Assembly (NCBI GenBank): GCA_905182575.1
Contig: CAJJCA010000025.1
Coordinates: 1-64,000, forward strand
Length of the DNA: 64,000 nucleotides
Source: an uncultured Flavobacteriaceae bacterium
GTDB lineage: Bacteria > Bacteroidota > Bacteroidia > Flavobacteriales > Flavobacteriaceae
Direction of reading: 5' to 3'
Under the pieces are notes generated by a model. The model worked only from the letters and a program-made list of their open reading frames with translations, searched no databases and was not told the origin of the DNA. This document shows, one piece after another, positions 19,425 through 28,293 of this stretch; position 1 is the first letter of the stretch, and each line of letters opens with the position of its first letter. Made by a program: the position numbers and the translations under genes.

Positions 19425-21575
19425 ATGGGTTACATTCCCAAAAAAACATTAGAGGATTTAGAGTTTTTTAAGGTAACAAAACAGTTGTCCTCCTTTGCGG
19501 TAACTCATATGGGAAAAGAGAAATGTGTGTCTCTTGTTCCTATTGAGGAATCCCAAAGCATGCATGATGCACTTCGTTGTGTGTCCGAGTTCCTTGCATC
19601 TTTTGACAATGATAACCGCATTCCAAATCATGGTTTTGAAGACTTGTCCTCTAGCTTTCAATTGTTAAAGATTGAAAACAGCGTCCTTGAGCTATCTGCT
19701 TTTAGAAACATAGCAGTTGCTTCAGAAACCGTTAATAATCTCTTAATATTTTTCAAAAAATTTAAATCCTACTATCCTTCCCTCTATAGTAGGGGAAGCG
19801 AAATGGAAGTGAATAAAGAGTTAAAGAAGGAAACCGATAACGTGATCGACCGCTTTGGCGAGATTCGGGACAATGCTTCTGAAACGCTCTATGGGTTAAG
19901 AAAAGAAATCCAATCGGTCAGAGGGAAAATCGGTCAGAGTTTCAACAAAGCTTTGAGTCACTACCACGGTCAGGATTTCCTTGATGATATTCGAGAATCA
20001 GTTGTTGAAAACAAAAGAGTCTTGGCTGTCAAAGCCATGTACCGCAGAAAAGTCAAAGGCGGAATAATGGGCGGCTCCAAAACCGGTAGTATCGTATTTA
20101 TTGAACCTGAGGCCACCCTTGCGCATTCAAGAGAATTACAAAACCTGCTTTTTGAAGAATCCGAAGAAATTAAGAAAATTCTAAGTCAGTTAACCGACTT
20201 TTTTAGACCTCATTTGGAATTGATCAAATCCTATCAAACTTATTTAATTGAAATGGATACTTTTCATGCGCGGGGCAGATATGCAAAAGAAATCAATGCC
20301 CTTCTCCCCTCTTTTTCCAAGACGCAAGAGCTGGAGCTGATCGATGCCTACCATCCTTTGCTCTACCGTACCCATCAATTGGAAAATAAAAAGACATATC
20401 CACAAGACATTTTTTTAAAACCTGACAGCCGAATTGTAGTCATCTCTGGTCCAAATGCGGGTGGAAAAAGTATCACCCTCAAAACAGTGGGGCTGCTACA
20501 ACTCATGCTGCAAAGCGGTATTTTGATTCCTGTTCATGAAAGAAGTAAGGTGTCCTATTTTGATCGAATATTAACCGATATCGGAGACAACCAATCCATT
20601 GACAATCATTTAAGTACTTATTCGTACCGACTTAAAAACATGAAAGGTTTTTTAAAGAAGTGCAATGAAAAAACTTTGTTTTTAATTGATGAATTTGGCA
20701 CTGGATCTGATCCTGAATTAGGAGGCGCTTTAGCGGAAGTAATACTAGAAGACTTTTACGAACGAAAAGCATTTGGTATTATTACCACCCACTACTCCAA
20801 CCTAAAACTTTTGGCGAATGAATTACCCGCAATGGAAAACGCCAACATGCAATTTGACAACCGCACATTAGAACCTATATTTAAATTAATACTAGGAGAA
20901 GCTGGTAGTTCTTTTACTTTTGAAGTTGCTCAGAAAAACGGCATCCCCTTCAGCTTGATTAACCGCGCTAAGAAGAAAATAGAGCGAGGAAAGGTTCGTT
21001 TTGATGCAACGATTGCCAAACTACAAAAAGAGCGCCAACAAATGTCTAAAATAGGCGAATCCCTGAGTAAAAAGGAAAGTAAATTTGAAAATGAATCCAA
21101 TCGAATGGAGTTATTAAACAGTAAGTTAAAATCTAAATTGATTAATTACCAAGAACTGTTTGATCACAACCAAAAAATGATTGTTTTAGGAAACAAACTC
21201 AATCAGATTGCCGAACGTTTTTTTCAAAATAGTAAAAAGCGTTCCCTTATTGCTGATTTACTTCGTATTGTTGAAAATGAAAATGCCAAACGGAAACGCA
21301 AAACTGCTTCGGAAGCCAAAAAAGACAGGCAACTCAAAAAAGTGGTTGAACAAGAAGTGGTAAAAGAAATTGTAGTCATCCGAAAGGAGAAAAAAAAGAA
21401 AAAGCTGGTGCCACCCCCACCAAAACCGATCGTTATTTTAAAAGTGGGCGATAAAGTGCGGATGATTGACGGTAAATCTGTTGGAAGCATCGACACCATT
21501 GAGAAGAATAAAGCTATTGTTAATTATGGTATCTTCACTACTCAAGTGAGTTTGGATCAATTAGAAAAAGTATAG
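19425..21575 (+). CDS. mutS2: MutS2-family ATPase without a C-terminal Smr domain
   Basis: Intact 716-residue protein. N-terminal lever and clamp helices lead to an ABC-type ATPase: Walker A SGPNAGGKSITLKT (near residue 343), the IGDNQSIDNHLSTYSYRL signature, Walker B TLFLIDEFGTGSDPELGGAL and ITTHYSNLK. A coiled-coil region follows, then a lysine/proline-rich linker (RKEKKKKKLVPPPPKP) and a small KOW-like end (VGDKVRMIDGKSVGSI). The Smr nuclease domain of classical MutS2 is absent and the gene ends naturally. MutS2 suppresses recombination and, in some bacteria, acts on collided ribosomes. The DCC gene starts at the next base after the stop. Confidence 0.93.
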   Translation: MGYIPKKTLEDLEFFKVTKQLSSFAVTHMGKEKCVSLVPIEESQSMHDALRCVSEFLASFDNDNRIPNHGFEDLSSSFQLLKIENSVLELSAFRNIAVASETVNNLLIFFKKFKSYYPSLYSRGSEMEVNKELKKETDNVIDRFGEIRDNASETLYGLRKEIQSVRGKIGQSFNKALSHYHGQDFLDDIRESVVENKRVLAVKAMYRRKVKGGIMGGSKTGSIVFIEPEATLAHSRELQNLLFEESEEIKKILSQLTDFFRPHLELIKSYQTYLIEMDTFHARGRYAKEINALLPSFSKTQELELIDAYHPLLYRTHQLENKKTYPQDIFLKPDSRIVVISGPNAGGKSITLKTVGLLQLMLQSGILIPVHERSKVSYFDRILTDIGDNQSIDNHLSTYSYRLKNMKGFLKKCNEKTLFLIDEFGTGSDPELGGALAEVILEDFYERKAFGIITTHYSNLKLLANELPAMENANMQFDNRTLEPIFKLILGEAGSSFTFEVAQKNGIPFSLINRAKKKIERGKVRFDATIAKLQKERQQMSKIGESLSKKESKFENESNRMELLNSKLKSKLINYQELFDHNQKMIVLGNKLNQIAERFFQNSKKRSLIADLLRIVENENAKRKRKTASEAKKDRQLKKVVEQEVVKEIVVIRKEKKKKKLVPPPPKPIVILKVGDKVRMIDGKSVGSIDTIEKNKAIVNYGIFTTQVSLDQLEKV

Positions 21576-21974
21576 ATGACCCGGAAAATTATTTTTTATG
21601 ATGGTCTTTGCCCTTTCTGTAATTTTTGGGTCAATAAAATCATAAAATGGGACAAAGAAGAAGTTTTCTTTTTTGCAAGCCTACAAGGGGAAACTGCTGA
21701 ATTATTTTTTAAAGAAAACAACATTCTAGTCGTCCCTAACAGTTTGATTTATTGGGAAGAAAATAAAAGTTATGCGCTCCGATCTTTGGCTGTTTTCCAA
21801 ATTGCAAAGTACCTCAACGGTTTTGTAGGATTGATTGTAATCTTTCGTTTTTCACCAACGTTTCTTACAGATGGGATTTACTCGTTTATTGCAAATAATC
21901 GTTTTCTCTTTGGTCAACCTTTTGATGCTTGTCCCCTGCCTTCATTAGATATAAAGCATAGATTTCTAGTTTAG
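21576..21974 (+). CDS. DCC family (DUF393) thiol-disulfide oxidoreductase-like protein
   Basis: Intact 132-residue protein. The DCC hallmark is at the N-terminus: IIFYDGLCPFCNFWVNKII, with the CxxC pair, followed by a short predicted thioredoxin-like region (FFFASLQGETAELFF) and the C-terminal FDACPLPS motif. DUF393 proteins are predicted redox proteins of unknown substrate. The start follows the mutS2 stop with no gap, so it is translated from the same mRNA, an arrangement that need not imply a shared function. Confidence 0.9.
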   Translation: MTRKIIFYDGLCPFCNFWVNKIIKWDKEEVFFFASLQGETAELFFKENNILVVPNSLIYWEENKSYALRSLAVFQIAKYLNGFVGLIVIFRFSPTFLTDGIYSFIANNRFLFGQPFDACPLPSLDIKHRFLV

Positions 21975-22053
21975 TCGCTCCTCTATTTTCTTTCGATTTA
22001 TTTTTAAATTCTATTTATTATATGTTTTGTGATTGTAATTCCTAAATCAAAAA

Positions 22054-22978
22054 ATAACGAGAAAATTAGTAGCAAAATTTATTGAAACCCTCTAGTTGGT
22101 TCTCAGAGGTTGTGGAAGTGCATTACTCGCTGCAGGCAATACTGAATTGGGCATCGGCTTTGTGGGTGTTGCCATCGCTTTTGGTCTTACCGTTGGAATC
22201 ATGGCTTATGCAATAAGCCACTTTTCTGGATGTCGTCTTAATCCTGCGGTATCGATTGGTTTGTGGATTGGTGGACGGTTTGATCTCAAAGAATTGCTCC
22301 CTTATATTATTTCTCAAGTTTTAGGAGGAATTGCAGGAACGGGTATTCTCTCTTAAATAGTCAGAAGAAAGCCCGGTTTTGAGATCGATGGTTTTGCTGC
22401 AAATGGTTATGGATCACATTCTCCAGACGGCTATGGATTGTCTTCAGCTTTAACCACCGAAATCGTAATGACTTTTATGTTCTTAATCATTATATTGGGA
22501 GCCACACATCCCAAAGCACCTAAGAATTTTGCAGGACTAGCAATTGGCTTAGGGCTGACATTGATTCACCTCATAAGCATTCCTGTTACCAATACTTCTG
22601 TTAATCCAGCGCGAAGTACCAGTCAAGCTCTTTTTGTGGGTGATTGAGCCTTGGATCAATTGTGGTTGTTTTGGCTTGCCCCAATTGTTGGTGCTATTTT
22701 GGCAAAAAGTGTTTTTGGTCGGTCGATTAAAGAAAACAGTCTCACCGTAGTTAAAGGTATTGGTCCTAAAATTCAAAGCTTATTTTACAAAAACAATATC
22801 AGGTCCTGGTCTGCATTAGCGGACTGTAATATCGGGAGGTGTCAAGAAATATTAGATGCTGGGGGAAATTCATTCAGCATGCATGATCCTGCGACTTGGA
22901 CCAGAGCAAGCCAGACTGGCCGCTGAGGGGGAATGGAAAGAACTGCACGACTGGCAAAATCATTTAATTAGAAAATAG
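22054..22978 (+). pseudogene. aqpZ: Decayed aquaporin Z gene with an HhH-like C-terminal tail
   Basis: The frame reads an AqpZ-type channel: [32 protein letters not shown], the first NPA loop ([10 protein letters not shown]), [56 protein letters not shown] with the second NPA, and LWLFWLAPIVGAI. Without any frame change it contains TAG (22093-22095), TAA (22354-22356) and TGA (22645-22647). TAG and TGA sit where the family has tryptophan. The codon at the expected start (22054) is ATA. Downstream is an HhH-like region (VVKGIGPKIQSLFYKNNI) and MHDPATW, with a one-base break near 22898, ending ELHDWQNHLIRK. Unlike its neighbours it is damaged mainly by substitutions, so it is probably a true pseudogene. 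Confidence 0.85.
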
Positions 22979-23057
22979 AAGTATTTCAATTGTAAAGACA
23001 TTGATTTCCATTAGAGACAAATAAGCTAATGTGGTATTAAGTGTTCTGTGACATAAC

Positions 23058-24365
23058 CTATGTTTTAGGATAATTATCGTCCCAATTTTTAGGTTTTGGT
23101 TCGTCTTTTAATTTCCCAATAGATTTAGCAACCAACATTGAAACAGCAGCATCACCAGTAACATTTGTAACTGTACGACACATGTCTAATGGTCTATCGA
23201 TCGCAAATATCAATGCCAATCCTACTTCCGGAATACCTGCTTGTGCCAGGACAATTACCAACATTACGATCCCAGCTCCAGGAACTGCAGCCGTTCCGAT
23301 AGAAGCCAAAGTAGCGGTGAGTATAATTCCTAGCTGAGCGCCTAGCGTTAAATCCATTCCAAAAGTCTGCGCTATAAAAACAGCTGCGACTGCTTGATAA
23401 ACACTTGTTCCATCCATATTTATTGTTGCGCCTATGGGCAAAACAAAACTCGCCACTTCCTCATCAACTCCTAGATGCTCCTCTACCCTTTCCAAAGTAA
23501 CAGGTAAAGTCGCTGCACTAGAACTCGTTGAAAATGCCAGCAATTGAGCGGGTGAAATGCCTTTCATGAAAAAACTAGGACTTTTTTTGGCAAAAACTTT
23601 CACCAACAATATATAAATCCCAATCATAATTGCCAGACCAAGCAGCAGTGTGAAAGCGTACATTCCTAAAGCTTGAAACAAATCCAAACTAGGGGACTCA
23701 ACCACTAAGGCAGCCAACAGTGCGAAAACACCAAATGGAGCGACCAACATTATCAGATCAATTAGTTTTAAAATTACTTCGTTAAACGAATCAAAAAACA
23801 ACTTAACTGGATTTGATTTCTTCTCTGGTAACAAGATCATTCCAATACCAAAAAATATTGCGAAGAAAATCACTTGCAACATATTTTGATTATTTGTGGT
23901 CGCACTAAAAATATTGCTAGGAACCAAGTCGACCAAGGCTTGTAAAGGTCCTGAATCTTTTTGTTCTGCAGCAACCGCCATTTTTGCATTGGCGTTGTCT
24001 TCATAAGCAAGCATCAACTCCTTACGAGTTTCTTCTTTTATAGAGCTTCCTGGAGAAATAAGATTGACCAAAACCAATCCAATGGTCACCGCCAACACTG
24101 TTGTTGTCAGGTAAAGTCCAATGGTTCTCCCTCCCATTTTTGAGAGTTTAGAAATGTCTTTTAAATCTGAAACCCCTTTGATTAATGAACCTAGAATCAA
24201 AGGCATTGCAATGAGTTTTAAGGAATTAATGAAAATAGTTCCAAAGGGTTTGATCCAATCAATAATGAGTTTTGAACCTCCTTCAAATTGGGTGAAAATC
24301 GCACCAAATACAACACCTACCAACATTCCAAGCATTATTTTCCAGTGGAGGGCAAGTTTTTTCAT
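23058..24365 (-). CDS. Dicarboxylate/amino acid:cation symporter (DAACS, GltP/DctA type)
   Basis: Intact 435-residue protein with many membrane segments. Family signatures: LKLIAMPLILGSLIKGVSDL, the serine-rich hairpin FSTSSSAATLPVTLE, FVLPIGATINMDGTSVYQ in the seventh membrane segment, and AIDRPLDMCRTVTNVTGDA with the substrate-contacting aspartate and arginine/threonine region. It imports glutamate, aspartate or C4-dicarboxylates with Na+ or H+; which one cannot be told. It starts 2 bp after the aroC stop on the same strand, so both are probably on one transcript. Confidence 0.94.
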   Translation of the reverse strand: MKKLALHWKIMLGMLVGVVFGAIFTQFEGGSKLIIDWIKPFGTIFINSLKLIAMPLILGSLIKGVSDLKDISKLSKMGGRTIGLYLTTTVLAVTIGLVLVNLISPGSSIKEETRKELMLAYEDNANAKMAVAAEQKDSGPLQALVDLVPSNIFSATTNNQNMLQVIFFAIFFGIGMILLPEKKSNPVKLFFDSFNEVILKLIDLIMLVAPFGVFALLAALVVESPSLDLFQALGMYAFTLLLGLAIMIGIYILLVKVFAKKSPSFFMKGISPAQLLAFSTSSSAATLPVTLERVEEHLGVDEEVASFVLPIGATINMDGTSVYQAVAAVFIAQTFGMDLTLGAQLGIILTATLASIGTAAVPGAGIVMLVIVLAQAGIPEVGLALIFAIDRPLDMCRTVTNVTGDAAVSMLVAKSIGKLKDEPKPKNWDDNYPKT

Positions 24366-24367
24366 GT

Positions 24368-25433
24368 TTAAGATTTGATGGTTCGATTCAATAGCGTAAA
24401 ATCAGCTAATACCATCGCGGCCATTGCTTCTACGATAGGTACTGCACGTGGCACTACACAAGGATCGTGTCTTCCCTTTCCTTGCATTTCAACGGATTCT
24501 CCTTTATTGTTTATGGTTGTTTGCGATTGCATAATGGTCGCAACGGGTTTAAAAGCTACTCTAAAATAAATGTCCATGCCGTTTGAGATACCACCTTGTA
24601 CTCCACCCGAGCTATTGGTTTGCGTGGTTCCATCCGCATTGTATAAATCATTGTGTTCGCTTCCTTTGTCTTTAGATCCCTCAAAACCACTGCCATATTC
24701 AAAACCTTTAACCGCATTGATTGACAACATCGCTTTTCCCAATTCAGCATGAAGCTTATTAAAAACAGGTTCTCCAAGACCAACAGGAACATTTTGTATC
24801 ACACAACTGATAACACCACCAACGGTATCACCATCTTTTCTGATTTGCCGAATATAGGCTTCCATCGTTGCTGCAATCTCAGGATCTGGACATCGCACAG
24901 GGTTTTTTTCAATTTCAGAAAAGTCTAATTCCTGATAAGGTTTTTTAAGATCAATCTCTCCCACAGAAGAAACATAGGCCGTAAAGCGAATGTCTTTTAA
25001 AAACTGTTTCGCTATTGCACCGGCAACAACCCTACTGGCAGTTTCTCGAGCAGAACTTCTACCTCCCACCGCGGTAGTCTCTAAAGCCATATTTTTCATC
25101 ATAAACCTTATCCGCATGAGAAGGTCGATAGGAATCCTTAATATGATCGTAATCGTGAGATTTTTGATTTGTGTTATAGATCGCAAAGCCAATGGGGACT
25201 CCGGTAGTTTTTCCTTCAAAAATTCCGGAAAAGAAAGTAACCTCATCCGGTTCTTTTCTTTGCGTTACAATGGCCGATTGTCCGGGTTTTCTGCGATTTA
25301 AATCGTTCTGAATGGCTTCCATGTCCAAAGATATTCCTGAAGGACAACCGTCGATGACTCCGCCAATAGCAGCGCCGTGGGATTCACCAAAAGAGGTGAG
25401 TTGAAATAAAGTACCGTATTTGTTTCCTGACAT
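24368..25433 (-). CDS. aroC: Chorismate synthase; one frameshift
   Basis: The start is at 25433 ([20 protein letters not shown]). Motifs: [45 protein letters not shown], then after the break [35 protein letters not shown] and [18 protein letters not shown]. The break near 25068 falls in the conserved [12 protein letters not shown] motif. One extra G in a GGG run there accounts for it exactly, which points to a homopolymer error. It makes chorismate from 5-enolpyruvylshikimate-3-phosphate with reduced FMN. Repaired length is about 355 residues. Confidence 0.95.
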
Positions 25434-25448
25434 AATTTAATGAAAGTA

Positions 25449-25456
25449 CAAATATA
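25449..25456 (-). promoter_or_regulatory. Candidate -7 box TATATTTG for aroC
   Basis: Exact TAnnTTTG match 15 nt before the aroC ATG. No -33 TTG is seen. Confidence 0.45.
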
Positions 25457-25485
25457 ATGGGAAAGTTTTGATTTAAGATTGACCC

Positions 25486-27360
25486 CTAGCTGTCTTTTAT
25501 GTCTGAAAGTACAAACCAGCGCTCTGTTTTAACATCAATCTGCTCTGAAATTTCACTCAACTCGATAGAAAGCGTTTTTATTTCTTCAGGATTAAGTGTG
25601 GCCGTTGAAAAACGATTCTGTAAGCTGTCCCTACTTTTTTCGAGATTCTTAATTTCTTTTTCTAACTTATTATATTCCTTTTGCTCATTAAAAGAAAGTC
25701 CATTTTCACTTTTGTTGGTGGCCTTCCAATCGTTGTTTTGTTTTTTTTGATCTGAGGAAGCATTGTACATTTCCTGAACTGCACTTTCTTCATAGGCACG
25801 GTAGTCTGAATAATTTCCTGGAAAATCATCAATCCTACCCTTTCCTTGAAATACAAAAAGGTGATCTACGATTTTATCCATAAAATATCGATCGTGGGAA
25901 ACCACTATAAGACAACCAGGGAAATCGAGTAAAAAGCTTTCTAACACGTTTAAGGTCAGTATGTCCAGATCATTGGTAGGCTCATCAAGGATTAGAAAAT
26001 TAGGATTCTGGATTAAAACAGTACAGAGATACAAGCGCTTTCGCTCTCCCCCACTGAGTTTTTCAACAAAATCATATTGTTTTTTTCGATCAAATAAAAA
26101 ACGTTCCAGCAATTGTTGTGCTGATATTTTCTGCCCTTTTTTAAGCGGTATAAAATCCCCAAATTCACGAATTACCTCAATTACCTTTTGCCCCTCCTTG
26201 ACCTCAATTCCTTTTTGGGTATAATATCCAAACTTGACGGTTTCTCCTAACACAATTTTACCAGTATCCGGCGCAATTCCTTCCGTAATTAGGTTAAGAA
26301 AAGTCGATTTCCCTGTTCCATTTTTACCGATGATACCAATGCGATCATTTCGTTGAAAAGTATAATCATAAGCGTCTAAAATGACTTTATCTTCAAAGGA
26401 CTTACTCACTTTGTGCATTTCGATCATCTTGCTGCCCAAACGTTCCATATTTATTTCTAACTGAACTTCATGGTCATTTCTTCGTTGTTGTGCTTTTTCC
26501 TTTATTATTTTAAAATCCTCAATTCGAGATTTTGATTTTGTAGTTCTCGCTTTTGGCTGACGACGCATCCAATCGAGTTCTTTTTTAAAATGAAGTTTTG
26601 TTTTATGGGCTTCCACTTGTTCTTGCGCAATTCGGGCATCTCGTTTTTCTAGATAATAAGAATAATTTCCCTTGTAACTATAAAGTTTACCTTCATCCAA
26701 CTCAATAATCTCATTGCACACCCTTTCAAGGAAATAACGGTCGTGGGTCACCATCAATAAGGTTATTTTTTCCTTTTTAAAATAATCCTCCAACCATTCA
26801 ATCATCTCAAGATCAAGGTGGTTTGTGGGTTCATCTAAAATTAACAATTCAGGCTGTTCTAGTAAAACATTACACAGGGCGATGCGCTTTTTTTGACCTC
26901 CAGAAAGCGCTCCTACTTTTGCATCCAGACGGTCGAGTTTTAATTTAGAAAGAATTTGTTTGTATTGATTCTCAAAATCCCATGCATCATTTTGGTCCAT
27001 TGCCTCAAATGCCTTTTGATAAGCTTCTTGATCATCTGGATTTTCAAGGGCGCGATCATAATTGGCAATTATATTTAAAATCTTACTTCCAGATTGTAAA
27101 ATGGCTTGCTCAACGGTCAATTTCGGATCTAACTTAGGTTCTTGAGGTAAAAAAGAGATTCGGGTATCTTTTCGACAATTTACTGCTCCTTGATCTGGAG
27201 TGTCAGTGCCTGCAAGAATTTTCAATATTGAAGTTTTACCACTTCCGTTTTTTGCGATCAAGGCGATTTTTTGATCTTTATTGATCCCGAAAGATATGGG
27301 CTCAAAAAGCACCTTTTCGCCGTAAGCTTTTGAAATTCCTTCTACTGAGACTAAGTTCAT
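25486..27360 (-). CDS. ABC-F family ATPase, Uup-like
   Basis: Intact 624-residue protein with two ATPase domains and no membrane part. Domain 1: Walker A LIAKNGSGKTSIL, signature LSGGQKKRIAL, Walker [15 protein letters not shown]. The linker (EQVEAHKTKLHFKKELDWMRRQPKARTTKSKSRI) has the Uup-type ELDWMRRQPKAR motif. Domain 2: Walker A IIGKNGTGKSTFL, signature LSGGERKRLYL, Walker [15 protein letters not shown]. The C-terminus is a predicted coiled coil (EKEIKNLEKSRDSLQNRF), as in Uup. ABC-F proteins act on the ribosome; Uup also affects transposon excision in E. coli. Confidence 0.93.
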   Translation of the reverse strand: MNLVSVEGISKAYGEKVLFEPISFGINKDQKIALIAKNGSGKTSILKILAGTDTPDQGAVNCRKDTRISFLPQEPKLDPKLTVEQAILQSGSKILNIIANYDRALENPDDQEAYQKAFEAMDQNDAWDFENQYKQILSKLKLDRLDAKVGALSGGQKKRIALCNVLLEQPELLILDEPTNHLDLEMIEWLEDYFKKEKITLLMVTHDRYFLERVCNEIIELDEGKLYSYKGNYSYYLEKRDARIAQEQVEAHKTKLHFKKELDWMRRQPKARTTKSKSRIEDFKIIKEKAQQRRNDHEVQLEINMERLGSKMIEMHKVSKSFEDKVILDAYDYTFQRNDRIGIIGKNGTGKSTFLNLITEGIAPDTGKIVLGETVKFGYYTQKGIEVKEGQKVIEVIREFGDFIPLKKGQKISAQQLLERFLFDRKKQYDFVEKLSGGERKRLYLCTVLIQNPNFLILDEPTNDLDILTLNVLESFLLDFPGCLIVVSHDRYFMDKIVDHLFVFQGKGRIDDFPGNYSDYRAYEESAVQEMYNASSDQKKQNNDWKATNKSENGLSFNEQKEYNKLEKEIKNLEKSRDSLQNRFSTATLNPEEIKTLSIELSEISEQIDVKTERWFVLSDIKDS

Positions 27361-27386
27361 TGATTGTTGGTCGATAAATTAATGTC

Positions 27387-27394
27387 CAAAAATA
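27387..27394 (-). promoter_or_regulatory. Candidate -7 box TATTTTTG for the Uup-like gene
   Basis: Exact TAnnTTTG match 26 nt before the ATG ending at 27360. No -33 TTG is seen. Confidence 0.4.
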
Positions 27395-27446
27395 GGCATT
27401 AGAAGTATGAGATTTCTTTTGTTTTAGGTTTAATTAAAAAGAAAAA

Positions 27447-28274
27447 TTAAAATGATAAAAATAGTTGATGATGCTTGTTGTGATTTGATGAAGCATCGGC
27501 ACCTACAATCACAATCCCCAACTTGAATAGATCAACGGACAAAAATACCCTTGGGTCGACAATGATCTCCTTCCAAGCCTTTGTCATCTTAGGACTCCAG
27601 TGAATGTCATCAAAAATAAGAATGGCATTTTTTGAATAATTATTTTTAAGCATTTCGAAATACTTAATCGTTGCCTCATAATTGTGATTGCCATCTATAA
27701 AGACCAAATCAAATTGAGTATTTGACAGACAAACTTCTTCTAGAACATCGTCATAAAGCCCATGTTTGACTTCAAATTCAACTTGCTGGGATATTTTTGA
27801 GAAATGTGTCTCCGCAATTTCACAAAGCTTTTTTACTCCTTCTATTGATATGAATTTCGAATTTATCTTCCCGTCTAAAGCAGCAATGAAATACTGGCCT
27901 GAAACCCCTAGATTCGTGCCAATTTCAAGAATATTTTTAATGTTATTGTTTAAGGACAAATAATAATACAGCACAGTCCAAATCTCTGGAGAACCAGCTT
28001 TTTTTGATACCTCGGCGACAGAAAAGTGTTGTGCTGAACCTATTTCGTCAAAACTTACTTGGTCATTGTTTTTTTTAAGTTCATTACGGTATTCATTCAA
28101 CAAATAAAACCTCTCTTTTTCAGAAGGTTTTTGGATGTTTTTTTTTGCCTTTTGAAACGAATCGACAATGGTTTTGGCCGTTACGCTTTCACTTGCAATA
28201 CGATCAAGTGTTTGGCTTTGTTTTAAATTGCTTAAAACAAAATGTAAATATTTATTTATTTTCTTTTTAATCAT
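27447..28274 (-). CDS. Class I SAM-dependent methyltransferase
   Basis: Intact 275-residue protein. SAM motif I is ILEIGTNLGVSGQYF, motif II-like FISIEGVKKLCEIAE, and FDLVFIDGNHNYEATIKYFEML plus AILIFDDIHWSPKM match the Methyltransf_24/O-methyltransferase group. The N-terminal 90 residues are basic and helical. The substrate is unknown. It lies 20 bp after the D-lactate-type dehydrogenase gene on the same strand, so cotranscription is likely. A housekeeping role cannot be assigned. Confidence 0.85.
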   Translation of the reverse strand: MIKKKINKYLHFVLSNLKQSQTLDRIASESVTAKTIVDSFQKAKKNIQKPSEKERFYLLNEYRNELKKNNDQVSFDEIGSAQHFSVAEVSKKAGSPEIWTVLYYYLSLNNNIKNILEIGTNLGVSGQYFIAALDGKINSKFISIEGVKKLCEIAETHFSKISQQVEFEVKHGLYDDVLEEVCLSNTQFDLVFIDGNHNYEATIKYFEMLKNNYSKNAILIFDDIHWSPKMTKAWKEIIVDPRVFLSVDLFKLGIVIVGADASSNHNKHHQLFLSF

Positions 28275-28293
28275 TAAATGAAAATTATAAAAA

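Noticed and set aside
22093-22647. Stop-codon reassignment explaining the three stops in the aquaporin gene
   Set aside because: TAG, TAA and TGA all occur inside it, while intact or clear genes in the same window use TAG (mutS2), TAA and TGA (glyA, Gfo/Idh/MocA) as normal stops.
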